The notes under the pieces: model-generated
What the model was told of the DNA's origin: nothing
What the model saw: only the letters and a program-made list of their open reading frames with translations
The model's database searches: none
Shown: piece by piece, positions 23,243-36,400 of the stretch
How the letters are laid out: every line of letters starts with the position of its first letter
Position numbering within the stretch: position 1 is the stretch's first letter
From: Hydractinia symbiolongicarpus
Lineage: Eukaryota; Cnidaria; Hydrozoa; Anthoathecata; Hydractiniidae
DNA length: 64,000 bases
Direction: 5' to 3'
NCBI RefSeq assembly: GCF_029227915.1
Contig: NC_079879.1
Span: 34,602,501 to 34,666,500 of the forward strand
Program-made: the position numbers and the translations under genes

Positions 23243-24634
23243 TTAAAGGTTGTTCGGCGGAATGTGTCGTAAAAACTTTTTAAACACTTTTCGGAAGGAA
23301 TGATACATCCGCGCATAAATAAAAAAGTTCACACACGAGTTGAATGCGTACAATGTAAACAAACTATAATTCAAGGAGACAAGCATGTCGTTGTATGTTT
23401 GAAATGTTGTCCAATCAAATGCTTGTATTGCGGTGTATAGGAACACAAATATCCAATATGGTGTCGTAAGAACGACGAAAACAAAAACAATTAAAGCAAA
23501 CATATTTGTGATGCGTCGATTTTGCTGAATTCTTTTGGCAGTAGCAATGCTGTTATGGTGAATTTTCACACGTTTATGGAGATGATATGCGGATAATGTG
23601 TAGGCTATGACCATTACAATAACAGGTATAAAACTGACAACAATAATAAAAATGGTAAAGTAAATAAACTGCTGCTTTTGGCTGCTCCACATGGATGCAC
23701 ATATATCATCTCTCAATTCCTGGAAATGACAATAAGGATATGTAACCAAGAGGGATAAAAACCAAACAAAACACACGCTGCTTATTTTGTTGGACCGTGA
23801 TAGCTTTGCTTTGAATGGATACAATATAATCCTAAAATAAAAGTACAAGTCATGAATGAATTAGACACTGCACTTTCGAATGCACATAAAGAGATCCTTA
23901 CTTCGACTACGTAGCTAAGTCGCACTTATATTTGAGGTGTTGTTTTAGTTACTCGGACTATAAACCGGTTATCCATCTTATATGCTGTAAAAACCTTTAT
24001 TGATAATTATTATTTACGCGCACATTTCAGGACCGGAAACGCGGTTTTCAGAGTGCAAGGGCCATAAATACATTTTTCGAGACCCTTGAATGGCTTCAAA
24101 TTGCTTCGTTTTAAATTACTTTGGAAACAGCACATTAACCTTTTAACATTTGAAAGTAACTATTGTCCTTCTTAAATCTTGATTCGGGGTCGGGAAAGGA
24201 TGGGCATAAAGATCAGGTTCATGTGAGGTTGATATTCTTCCTTAAAAGTTTTACCTTAAACGGTCTACAGAAACAAGGACTAACGACCATGCTGATGCGC
24301 ATATGGTAAATCCATTCATCGATGGTAAAATTTTACATAAAGCATAACCAAGATGCCATGCAGGACAGAGTAAGTCATATATCATGACAAGCGGTACATT
24401 TAGTGATGCCAAGAAATCAGCAAAAGCCAAAGAAGCGATCAATACATCCGACATTGTGTTGCGTGTTTTCTTTCGGTGTATAACATACAATACAACGGTG
24501 TTGCCAACCATGCCACATAAGAACACAAAACTGTAGGCTGCAATAAGTATTATTTTCCATCTGAATTCCATAAACCACTTAGAAGGTGAAAGAGTTGGTG
24601 ATGTTGCGTTTTGTAATGCTGCAGGATCATCCAT
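23243..24634 (-). CDS. Class A G-protein coupled receptor, two exons
   Basis: Exon 1 is 24255-24634 and exon 2 is 23243-23831. The 423-bp intron (donor AAG/GTAAAA, acceptor TTTTAG/G) is phase 2, and the joined frame is 322 residues. Seven hydrophobic segments are visible. TM1 has G44-N45; TM2 has the LAFAD motif with D73; C100 at the start of TM3 and C171 in the second extracellular loop are the usual disulfide pair; W150 lies in TM4. The DRY motif is D124-R125-L126, and the intron splits codon 127. TM7 ends NSCVNFFIY (291-299), where most receptors have NPxxY. N9 is a possible glycosylation site. Ligand is unknown; the architecture is of the peptide/amine receptor type common in cnidarian expansions. 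TTTTAACAG at 24641-24649 (minus) could be a 5' UTR or trans-splice acceptor. Confidence 0.88.
23832..24254 (-). other. Intron of the receptor gene
   Basis: Bounded by GTAAAA at 24254 and TTTTAG at 23832 (minus strand). It separates TM3 from the second intracellular loop, immediately after the DRL triplet. Confidence 0.85.
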
Positions 24635-24649
24635 GCTTGTCTGTTAAAA

Positions 24650-27170
24650 TCAAGCGCTTTAAAGAAGAAATGAGGAGGTTACCCTGTTTTACTTAAAACC
24701 GATGTGGTTACATCGAAAAATAAAGTTTTAAACTGGTCACTCAGTGTTTTTCGAATTCCATGTTTGGCATAGAATGCTGTAAATATTCTTACTGTTTTCT
24801 TTATATATTCTGTTCGTCATGTGCGTCACAACTATACAATTCCTTTTCGCATTTTTGTTTTTTTATTCAATGAATTTTATTCTGTTAGTAATCAACTTAC
24901 ATTTCTATTTATTATTTTTCTATAACTGTTTGGGCTAATGAAGAGTTTTATTTTAAGTTATTCCACATTTGCAATAGAAAAAGTGATAAACTCGAGCTGT
25001 CAGTAACATCAGTTTCTAGTTTAAACAAGCATCCACAACACAATAGTTATCAGAATAAATATTTTTTAACCATAGAGAAATTTGAACAAGGTCAAAAAAC
25101 GTTGTATAAAAATTACTTAAAATTATTAAAACAAAACTGGTGAGAAAGTGTAAAAGAGATTCTTCGACATGTTTAGTCTGCTTTCATAAAATGTAATTCT
25201 TGTTATTACGCAACCAAAGTTTTAAAAACTTTCGCCTTTACGATAATTTTAACGACAACGGTTCTAGAGATCAGATTGAACATGTTCAGGACGATCAGCT
25301 TCGTCCAATACGTTGAACTGAGATGTCGAGATAAGCTTCGTCCAAACTTTTTGTCACTTTTTATAAAATTGCTTAGGAAAGAACTGGGACGTTAACATGT
25401 AAACTCTTACGTGAGGGTGACAAACGAAGATGTTATATGTTAACCACGTGATATGGCTACTCAATAACAAAAAAATTAAAGATATAATTACAACGAAAAA
25501 ATGTTAATTTTTGACTTTACCAACACAATCGAAAATCAAGGTAACAACAGTAAAAAATTTCACTAGCACCTAGGACAAAAACCATGCATCTGTAATAATC
25601 TTAATATCACATTGAACATCCAAATTTATAAAAGGTTGCAGAGCGGGAACAGGTTCCTATGTTCGCAAGTGAGAAACTTTATTCTGCTCCATAACAAATA
25701 TGGAAAGAGTTTTTATCTGCTATAAAAAACAGTTTAAATATGACCTTAAAAGGAGTTCCTCAAGTAAAATGCCATCTTGTCCCCAAAGCTTTTTTTCTGC
25801 TTTTTGATATTTGTGTGCCGGCGTGACACTAGCGACATATCAGATTGCGAAAAATAAGCCCTTGGAAAATATATTTTCGCAATATACAATCTGCGATGGA
25901 TTGAACTGAGCAACGCTTATAGAAAAAATTCAGGTCAATTTGTTTTATGGTTAAAGATGATTTTTATCATACTGTGTATTCATATCAGAAAATCATTAAA
26001 AATCTCAATTGATGTGTCTAGCTAGCTAATCCATACTTATCAAAAATTACAAAAAGCTGCAGACCAACTTAAATCTATTTTTTCTTGCTTGTGTCTTAAG
26101 GAGAAAATTTTATAGCTTATTATTATTCGAACTACTAACCTTATTTGACTTGTTTTTAGATGATGGTATAAAATTCCAATCATTTGGTAATATTACACCA
26201 ACTTAACTTACGAACTCATATAAACAAGAAAAAAACGTTTCCAGTTTGTTTTGTTTTTCACAGTTTTATTGGAATGATATTTTTAAATAGATCAGCAACC
26301 ATGTTCCCCGCAGAACGTTTAAGGAAGCAGGAAATAAATTTAGAATAACCGAGACTAAGGAGATTTGACTTATCTAGTAAAAAACTGACACTTTCATCGA
26401 CTTTTTTTTTAAAGAATTGATTTTTTCCCGCTGTATAGTAAAAAAATAGAAAAAAAATATGCGCTTGAATGTCAAATGGGCTCCGCTGCGCTTAGCTCAC
26501 TTCACAAAAATCTTGTAGATGGAATCACTAATAATTATTAAGTTTTCCCTTATATTTTAAGTTCACCATCCCCTAAACTTTACTTTTAAGTTAGTATAAA
26601 ATTAATACCGCACGCGTTCGGTGAAGGGGCGTGTAAGTAATTTTTATCGCCTAAAACACGACGTTAAGTTGGAGAAAAGTTTTTAGAACAAAAAGGCCAT
26701 AAATATACAGGCCCTAAGAAGAGTGGATATAAATATGTTTGGCTTGGATAAGCTTTCGCTTCAGGTTCAGGCTGGGGGTTACGTGGTACCTCTTAGACAA
26801 GTTTAAGCTGAATTAAAATGTAATGTTTTCTTATAAAAGTTTAGAACTGTTAATACGGTTACTGCTTTTATTTTTGCTGTTTTTTTACTTTGGATCGCAT
26901 TTAATAATCACGTATACCGAGGTATGAAAAAACTCACAAAAACGTATTTTTTGGCAGGTAAATATGTTCATACTTAATGCATAAAAACAATTTCAACACA
27001 GTGAAAGAAGTTACTTACAAATCCTACATGGCTACATAACATAACTTAAAATTATGGCGAGGTGTAACAGGAAACGAAAATGTAATAGTTAAAGAACTTA
27101 CTAACAAAATAAAATACATTGAAATGTAATCACACATCTGATTTTAATAACAACAAGAAGCCCTGGGGGC
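24650..27170. other. AT-rich intergenic DNA, nothing recognised
   Basis: This is the upstream side of the receptor gene. No open frame of interest, tRNA or clear transposon end was found in this 2.5 kb. Confidence 0.5.
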
Positions 27171-27420
27171 TCTAAGAATTTCCGCTCACTACCAAAATAT
27201 TTGATGAAAACCTGCTAATTCGTTGTGTTATCGTGCCAAACATTCGAAGGGGTTTGGTGCAAGAAGCTCTGAAGATAAAGCACACAAGCGACATTATATC
27301 TTACAACAAACGCAAACAAAACGAAACGTGTCATAATAAACTCACATTTTAAAAAAAATTGCTAAGAAAAAATACAGCCTATCATTCATGGTTGAAAGTC
27401 TTGCGATTGAAACGTTTATG

Positions 27421-27834
27421 GTCTTTAACGGCATTTAGTTGACAAAAAAACAAAATTTTGGTGTGACCATCATTTTCAGCATACTTTTTTTATTAACTGT
27501 GCCATTTTTTGTTGAAAATAAAGTAGTTCTAATTCTTGGACCAATTTTGGCCTTAAATGGCATTTAGGTGACAAAAATCAAAATTTTGATGTCACCATTA
27601 TGTTCAGCATACGTTTTTTGTTAACTCTACAAAATTTTGTCAAAAATAAAGTAGTTTTAATTTTTGGACAAATTTTTGCCTAGAATGACATTTAGGTAAC
27701 AAGAAATCAAAATTTTGATATCACCATCATGTTCAGCATACTTTATTTGTTAACTGTACCAAATTGTGTTGAAAATAAAGTAGTTTTAATTTTTTGTTTT
27801 AAAGAATTTCCTACGCCTTCGGGCGCGGAAATTC
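27421..27834. repeat. Three 128-bp tandem units ending in a TTCG-loop hairpin
   Basis: Blocks GCATTTAG-TGACAAA, TCAGCATAC and AAAATAAAGTAGTT recur at 27431, 27560 and 27688, giving a period of 128-129 bp. The array ends in the hairpin GAATTTCC-ta-CGCC-TTCG-GGCG-c-GGAAATTC at 27804-27834. AGAATTTCCGC near 27174 resembles the hairpin arm, so the whole 27170-27834 block may be one element. It is not coding. Confidence 0.7.
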
Positions 27835-28619
27835 AATTACGAAAATAACAAAAAACAAGTAAAAAAATAACAGTACCAGCAACTTTACACCTGAATGAAA
27901 TCGTTATTCCTTTAACATGCTATACTATAGCGTTCACTTTGATATTTTGCTGAGAAGGAAGATCGGTCTTGATTAAGTCTCCAGAGCATGAAAATAGTTG
28001 ACTATTTATAGCGTGTTAACTTCTTAAAATATTGTTCTGATTTAAATATAATAGTATTACAATATTTAAAAGGACGCGTATAGCATGATAATAATGCAGC
28101 GCGACTGATTTTGATGTACAGGTTTTGAGAAATATTTGTACAGCCATTGGAAACAAATAAAATGTTACACTGCTCATAGTAAAATACTCAGAAGTAAGAC
28201 CATCTATTAACTTTGCTAACTGTGTTAATATCCACATGTCTATAATAGTGTTTAAATTTGTTGATTGATTTTTATTTTCTGAGAATCAAATGTGACTTTG
28301 ATTAATCTACAGACCAAAATGGTAGCTGCCAAAACCAAAGGGCGCATTTGCGTGGTATATAACTTGTTATTGTTATTATTAGAAAATCTTTAAAGAGGAT
28401 ATACAATTCAGTTATTTAAAAACAATATGCGTCCTCTATTCGACTTGTATTGTTTAACGTTCTTTAAATCACGTTGTTAGCGATCTTAATCGATATGTAC
28501 ATATGACGATCTGTATCTGCTCTACTTTAGTTCTCCGTTCGAGAAAGTTGAAAAAGGAAATAATAGATAAATATTTAATATTATTTCAAACAGTGTTCTA
28601 TCAAAAGGGATAATTATTG
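27835..28619. other. AT-rich spacer
   Basis: No gene, RNA or repeat is recognised in this stretch. Confidence 0.5.
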
Positions 28620-30790
28620 TCTAACTCCATCAAGTTTACCAACTGAAGAAATTTTTGCGAGTGTGGAACAGGCAATTAAAGTATTGTCAAAGGAAGAAGC
28701 AGACACTGTCCGTGCGAAAATTAGCCTGACTCTACAAAATGCGAAAGTGCCAAAAGACAACATGACGAAACAGGAACGCATCACACTGTCCAATTAAGAA
28801 GGGACAAAGATAATATGATCTTGCCAGTTGATAAAGGTCGAACGACGGTCATTTTAGACAAAAATACATAATATCTGATTTTATATCAGATATTATGATC
28901 TTGCCAGCTGATAAAGGTCGAACGACGGTCATTTTACACAAAAATGATTACCTTGATAAATGTTATGACCACATTAAAAATGGTCCATATGCACGCCTCA
29001 AAGCATGACACAAGGAATATCCTGATACGTTTAAATAAAGACAATAGCATTGATGATAGACTGTATTACAAACTTAGACCTTCAGAGGCTGCCTCGATTC
29101 TATGGTCTTCCTAAAATACATAAACCTGGAATTCCTATACGCCCAATCGTGTCATGTACAGGATCGCCTTTGTATAATTTATCGAAATACCTAGCTTTTA
29201 TTCTTAGCAATTACACAAAGAGTGATCACTGTAAACACTCGAAAGAGTTTTCGGAATTTATCAGAAACATACGGATCGAGGACGACGTGTGTATGGTATC
29301 ATTTGAAGTTATTTCACTACACAAATGTTCCGATAAAGGACACAATTTATATCATCAGGGAATTACTGTTAAATGATGATGAGCATGAGAACAAAACACG
29401 CATCCCTATTGACAAACTAATGTCCTTGGTCCAAGTTGTACTTACAAAAACATGGTATGTATTTGACGGTAACCTCCTTACGCAAACTGACGGTGTGGCT
29501 ATGGGTAGCCCAACATCCTCTGTGGTAGCTGAAATATATATGCGGGCTCATGAGACTACAGCTTTAACAACTGTAGAACACGCTCCAAGAGTTTGGAAAA
29601 GATTTGTGGATGACGTCCTTTTAATAATAAAAGGAGCACATCTGGACAAATTTTATGAACATATCAATAATTTGCACCCGAAGATTCAATTTACAATTGA
29701 ACATGAGAAGAACGGTGCGCTTCTTTTCTTAGACATTCTAGTATCTCGCAACGGTGGTAACTTATCAGTATCAGTATACCGCAAACCAACTCATACTGAT
29801 TAATATCTCAACTACATATCTAATCACCAAATGTCATGCAAAGAAAGTGTATTGTCCTCATTAGTGGACAGAGCAGTCAATGTAGTCAGTGGAAAGAATG
29901 ACCGAAAGAAAGAGTTATCTCATATAAACAACGCCTTACTTGCAAATGGGTACTCGAGACAGGCCATTAAAAAGGTTGAGAGGGAAATCAAGAAAAGGAC
30001 TGATAAGAGCAGCGACGGAGAGTTGCGGAAAATGAACCAGTAGCCACAGTATGTAACATATTTTGTCGGGTATTGAAAAATCATAAAATGTAGCTAGTGT
30101 TTCAATCTAAAAACACGCTACGTAGTATACTGTCGTATCCGAAAGACGAAATATGTCTAGAGAGTCAATGTAATATTGTCTACGAAATCCCGTGTAAGGA
30201 TTGTGATGCTGTTTATGTCGGTGAAACAAAACGAATGTTTAAACAACTTGTGCAAGAGCACAAAAGAGCCGTACGCAACGCAGATACAGACAAAAATGAG
30301 ATTGCGGACCATAGCTGGAAGAATGATTATGTTATAGACTGGGACAATAAAAAGATCATAGACCGAGAGCCTGATTGGACAGCAAAAAAAGTAAAAGAAA
30401 CCATAAATAGTATAGACAGAAATACTCATATCAATGGTATTTCCTATTAACCTCCAGAAATATGGTTACCCGCACTTCGGAAAGCGAACATTTAGGAAAA
30501 AGTGCAAAAAATGGTTCGGGAGAAACGTAACAAAAAGCGAAATTTTAGAAAAGCAACGTAACATAAAGCGAACTTTTAGAAAAACGAAAGATTTTAATCA
30601 ATCTATCGCTTCCATCTTGGTCCGTGAAAAGGTTAATTACTTTAATTGCTGTGATTTGATTGGTTAATTTCGATCCTCTATTTATCTCTTCAAATAATAT
30701 ATAGGCAAGGATGATTACGATCATTGCCCGTCGATGAAAGCTGTAGCTGTCGAAACGTAGCCTAGAATAAACTCGCATGTTCATGACATG
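28620..30790 (+). pseudogene. Penelope-like retroelement (RT plus GIY-YIG), degenerate
   Basis: Blocks in order: PTEEIFASVEQAIKVLSKEE (28637 on), MILPVDKGRTTVILDKN, FYGLPKIHKPGIPIRPIVSC (29101 on), TNVPIKDTIYIIRELL, QTDGVAMGSPTSSVVAEIYM, WKRFVDDVLLI (catalytic FVDD), FLDILVSRNGG and YRKPTHTD, then a linker and the C-terminal GIY-YIG endonuclease region IVYEIPCKDCDAVYVGETKR (30177 on). RT followed by GIY-YIG is diagnostic of Penelope-like elements. Damage: an 80-bp direct duplication near 28815-28946, a frameshift near 29318, an in-frame TAA at 29801-29803 directly after THTD, and stops at about 30041-30090. A terminal motif GTCGATGAAAGCTG-TAGCTGTCGAAACG lies at 30728-30760. The copy is inactive. 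Confidence 0.85.
28867..28897. repeat. 13-bp inverted repeat at a duplication junction
   Basis: Arms CATAATATCTGAT and ATCAGATATTATG surround a 5-base loop (TTTAT) exactly between the two copies of the duplicated Penelope segment. Confidence 0.9.
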
Positions 30791-32980
30791 ATAATATTTA
30801 AATTATTCAATGACGAAGACTGAACAGATAAGTGGTAATATTTGTAAAATTAGAATACATATCTCATCAACAGTTCCCATAGTATCGCCTAAGATTTAAT
30901 TTTTTTTTGTTTTTATCGTTAAGTTAAGTTAACAAATGGGCATGAAAATGAGTGTGAAAATCCTGTCAAACATCTTGAAGGATTTTAGTAGCTATACTAC
31001 ATTTCTTATCTACCATGTCACTTGCTCCTTTTTTAAGTCTACCTAGGACGGTCTGACAGATTGAGCCGTAGTCATGTCTAAGCATCTTTTGTAGCACTAA
31101 CAATAGTTTTATTATTTACAATACAACACTTTTGATGTTAGAGATTTTATAAAAACCTCAAACATTTTAAGTAACAACAAGAGCATCGTTTACAGTACGA
31201 ACAATTCCTGTACTAATCACTCAGCCCAGTGTCATGATTAGTTTTTAAACTGTTACGGGAACTTTTCCCGCAAAGTAAAACAATTTTGCACGATGTTTTC
31301 GCTTGACCAGAGTAAAATCAAGTTGTAAACTGTGTTTTTTTTTATTGTTTTGGCTGTACACTGTGTTTTCATTTAAACTGAAGTTAGGATATATTATTTT
31401 GGAACAAGGTCATGTGCCTATTCGGAATTGCAACACAGTGTGCGGCTACTAAGTGCTTAGTACAGTGTTACGAAGGGCTGTTTACTTTTTTGGAAAATGA
31501 TATTTATACCTAAACAAATACGTGAAATTGTTTACCAGTACTGAATGTTCAGCTCGAGGCAACACAAAAAAGCTTGACCAATAATATATAGCTAAAACAA
31601 TATAATTTTTATTTATTCTTAATTATGGGTGTTGACACCCAAAACGCGTCGAAACAATGTCGTTTTTATTCTCCAAATTAGTCCTTGCCAAAACCAACAA
31701 GTTCGATCAATAAATCAACGACGCATCTTGCACGTAATTCAATATCTGCAAGTTATTATAATTATGTTTTTGAGAGTGACAGTTATCGTATTTTTATTCT
31801 CGATCCGCCTTCCTCTTTTTATCCTCGGAGTCATTGTCAAAACTATCGCGCAATCGTTATGACGTTAAAACGGTCAACTTTTTTTGAAAATTTGAAAAAG
31901 ATGACATAAAGTTGAGGAAAGCGAATACAAATCTTGATTTCCTACAACATTGATAGAACAGTGATTGACTCCTAAATTTCTACAACTTCAATGAGCTAAC
32001 AGAAACGTGAAGAACACCGACACGTACAGAAAATGCCAAAAAAATTTACTTGAGGAAGAAATTACTCAGAAAAAGTCCAAAATTAGAACTTGGACGAAAA
32101 CATTAGATACTAAACAAATTGAATTAAAAAAATTCACTCAACAGTGTTGATTTCGTACACATTTCATTTGTTTTCCATCGAGGTAATGATGTCTTGGATA
32201 AACAAAAGAAAATACAAGAAAATAGAATTTTTATCTTACGGAAGAACAATCACCTAAAAACGATCCAGAAAAAGTAATTTTTAATTTTTCTAGAAAATCA
32301 TTGTAATTACTTTATTAATAGCATAACTAATAAAAAATGAGCTTTTGATGCTTGTTTTGTGGAGGAAAAATAAAACAGGCTGCCAAAATTGTAGAACCTT
32401 TCTGTTTAGTCACTGAGCAGCAAGATCAATAATAATATGCCTAATTTGTTCAAAATGGTAGCTGAAATGCCATTTTGTGCCAAGGAAGCCCCAAAAAGGG
32501 ATGACAAGGAGATATATCATGGGCAAAAATTTAAGAATTTCATTGGCTGAAGGCTAGTCCAATAGAACGCCTCTTTCAGACATGGTGTGAAGAAAATTTC
32601 TACAAGTCTGAGAAATTTGTTAAGGACTAGTTTTATTTTGATGCAGCGTTGTCTATGTTTTACAGCTCTGTACAGCTACCTTTTTTTAGTTTGTCGCAAT
32701 CTAAATATTTTGTACCTTCTTAAAAGCAGTGAGTTAATTTTACAACCTTGTCCCCAGTCTTCTTCTACGCCTATGGTATTGAGTCTTGATATATTCTCAC
32801 ATATCAGCCGTAGAAACGAAAGGCACTAAGTACAACTATTAGCTGGCTTTAATTTTGCTTTCAACTTGCAAAATGCTTCGAAATTTTTTTTATTTGCTTC
32901 AGTTCCTTTTGTTGTAGTCCTTACCAAACCTCAATATTGATTTATGAATTTGGAGTTACAAACGGTAATTTAATGCGCCT
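30791..32980. other. No gene; a copy of repeat B and a short palindrome
   Basis: 31080-31470 is a diverged copy of repeat B (see 11640-12385). GGGTGTTGACACCC at 31627-31640 is a small palindrome. Frames in 31629-31909 and 32587-32829 show no recognised motif. Confidence 0.45.
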
Positions 32981-32982
32981 AA

Positions 32983-33470
32983 AGCCTAGTTTCCATCAAA
33001 CGCGTTTATTATTAAACATATGTTTATTACTGAGTGAAGAAATTTGAACTTTCACAAACCAATTTTTAAGAAAAAGAAATAAACCCCAAACCTTGTTCAT
33101 GCTCTAGTTTTAATCTCTATCTTTCAAACATTCTCTTGTCTGACTATGTCTGACTATAGAGACAGCTCTGCCAGTGTTTTCTCTGCTACTATTTCAGATT
33201 TCATTACGTTTTATTATTTTCGTTTTTTGTCGCTGTCGTTCTTTCACTTTTCACTCAATGCTCTTATGAAAGCCACTCTCACTTTGAGCATTTGCGCTGA
33301 AAATAATAGATTTCTTTGATGTTGAATAAACTCATGTTAAACGCATGATTTTAATATTAAAACTCTTTGATATTAAACGCATGCATAAACATATATTTAT
33401 AGCATGTATAATTATCATGCGTTTATAAACATTTGTTTATCAATAAATGCATTTGTTGGAACCAAGCTTA
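32983..33470. mobile_element. MITE with 48-bp terminal inverted repeats
   Basis: The left end AGCCTAGTTTCCATCAAACG, followed by CGTTTATT-ATTAAACATATGTTTAT, matches the reverse complement of the right end (33422-33470: ATAAACATTTGTTTATCAAT, then AAATGCATTTGTTGGAACCA). The interior (about 390 bp) is non-coding. It encodes no transposase. Confidence 0.7.
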
Positions 33471-36400
33471 AACAATAAACTGTCTGCAGAGTACTAAAAT
33501 ATTATGCCTGGAAGTGTAGGTAGCTATGTGTAGGTAACTGGGCTTTATATAAAACAAAATTTATGAAGCACTTTCAAGGGGCGGATTAAGGATATTTTTT
33601 TATTTATAGTGGTGCAAAACAGCGTCAAAAAGTTTGGGGAACGGCGTTGTAAGTCCCTCAACGGTGACAAATGATTTTAACGCGATGTAGCAGTTAAAAG
33701 CACTTAAAATTCAACTCTTAAATTTGTCAATCTGAGTTGGCAAAGTTGTGACCTTTATTTCAAATACATATTTTTCACTTTTTGCAGCATAAATATTAGG
33801 TACCGTACGCAGGTGTCTGTCGACATAACTATCTGTGATAAAATTTGTACGTCTTTTTTGTTAATTACACAAATGAAATACCAGGATGTGTGAACTTGTA
33901 AATAAAACTTATCCAATAATTTTTTTTATTGCGTCAATATCTAATTGTCAACTTGCAGAACACTAAGACAATATTTTTATGCCTGCTAAATGGGTAAAAA
34001 AATATTTTTTTCATTGATAGAAAACTTGCTAGTTCTAGTATACTTATATATAAAATGAAATAATTCAATATTTACCAAATCATCAAATCATAAGAAATAC
34101 AACCAAAGAATATACAAAATTCACAAAAATTGTACAAATCAAATGTCATATATAAAGTGATATAAAAATTAAGTAAAAACATATAATGTAGCTAGTTAAA
34201 AAAATCCACTGCAATAAAATCACTGCTTTAAAGTAAGAAAGTGTTTGTGGAAGAAGCAGATCAGTCATATTGCGAAATTCTTGCATTTTCTACAAATAAC
34301 CTCTTCCGCATATTGCAAACACTTTCTTCTCTCAAATTTCATTTTTTCAACCATGTTTGATGTTGCTGGGTTGCATAATTGCAATCAACATGGTTTGTGA
34401 ATTTTCTTTCATATTGTATAGTCCACTTCATAAAAGATCTAGATTAAAAATATTAAATAAAGGACTTCAATAAAAAAGGAAAACGCAGGGAGATGAAACA
34501 CACTTCTTCTTGCAGTAACTTATGCTGAAAAACAAAAGTGATTAATAGGGTAGGTTTAGATTGAAAGTATAGCAACCTTCCAGTGCTCTAGTTAGCCACG
34601 ATTAAGTATAAAGGAGTTCGAGGTATATCTTTTTGTGTATAAAATCATTTCCACACAACACATTTCTGACATTTCGTGAAAACTGATTTGTTACAAAATG
34701 ACAAAATAGTCATGATAAATTACATAACTTTTTGATAAAAAACATTTTGGGTGGCTGTAGAAAGCTACGATGGAAAAAGCACTAAAAATACCTGGCTCTA
34801 AAATAAAAGAAAAGCTAGGTACCTACTAACTATATATGAAAATATTAAACATATAATATCCGTTATGAAATTAAATTAAATTAAAGTTAGAAAACCTTTG
34901 ATATAAAAATATAAAAAACCTTGTAGAATTACCAGCTAAAATATTCAATTAAGGTAAATGTTTCGTTGAAGTCACCAATAAGCTTTTGTTTTGAGATAAT
35001 TCTTTCAGTCTCCTATTGTGGCTTTTTTGTTGTGCATTTCATTTGATAACTTTAACTATTTCAACATAAAACTATTTTATATGCAGCATTTTTATCGACA
35101 GGGTTTTTGCAAAACACGACACACATTAATAATAATATTTTTTCTCTGAAACGTGCATATCGTGTATGAATATTCGGTAAATATTTGTATCTACATGAAT
35201 CACCTAAATGTTGTTCCTATACTGTTCTGCCAGGTCATTAGAACTTTGCACTGGACTGCACTAGCACTGGCACCAGAAAATGTTTTCCTAAAGAGATGCA
35301 CCAGTTTTAAGTGGTCCAAGAAGTAAAGCCAGTATTACTACCTTTGATCAAACAACAACTGCTGCGCAATAATTGTCCAAAATAATTAGCCGAGAGCTAC
35401 AAGAAACGCATGTTACTATCGAAGCGGGACTTTTATCCGGAAGAAGAAAAAGAACACACCACACACTTTATTTGCGTGGAAATATTTAAAATGCAAACTA
35501 TATTTTTAAGAAAAGGCTCCTAAGATAAACCTTACTTTCTTGGTGAAAGTTTTCGCATTTGTACCACCTAATCCGCTGCTACGTTCAATGGTTAATCACG
35601 TTTGCAAAAAAAACAGTAACTATATGGAAACGTTGCTTTAAGGAATTTATGTGCAATCTATGCGTATGACGAATCAGTGACAAATCAAACCGTTTTGGAT
35701 AGTTTAGCTCTTAACTTTTGACTTTTTGAAATTAAAGAAAAAAAGATGAAACATAAAATCAGTTACACAATATTTCACCGATTGATTTCATATCTTGTCA
35801 CTACTTTCTTCTGCGATTATATTACTTTTTTCTTGTTATTCCATTTGCTCTTCTTCAAGTATTATGAATTTTTTCCGGATTCTTTGGATTAAATGCTACA
35901 TATTTTTAACACTTTGTCAGGACGAGCAAATTTAACGGACCGGCGAACGCGTGAATTTTTCACAATAGCTGTATTCTGTTCAAAATGGTTGTGCGCAGCC
36001 TTTTTCAAAAAAAAAGCACAAAACCCGATTTTTACGGACCTCTCTTTCTTAGTTGTGCGCAGCGTAATTATGGTATAACGGCAGAACCCGAAAAAAACGG
36101 AAACATGCTGCGAAAATTTAGTTTAAAAGTGATGGTGTCATGTTATATTATACGATAACTTTTTAAGGTGAATAAGAAATAGTTTATTTATCTTAATCCA
36201 AACAGACTTTTTCTTTGAATCATCAATTTTGGTTTCTTGGTTCGATATGTTTGTTTGTGCTGCAGAAATAATGTTGATGTTCATATTAAGAAGCACAAAG
36301 TATAATACATTATTAGACCAAACCCAAACGACCTGAAAATTTGTTGAAGACCTGAAAATGTTCGAATTAAGTCGTAGTCGAATAAACGGATATGTACTGT

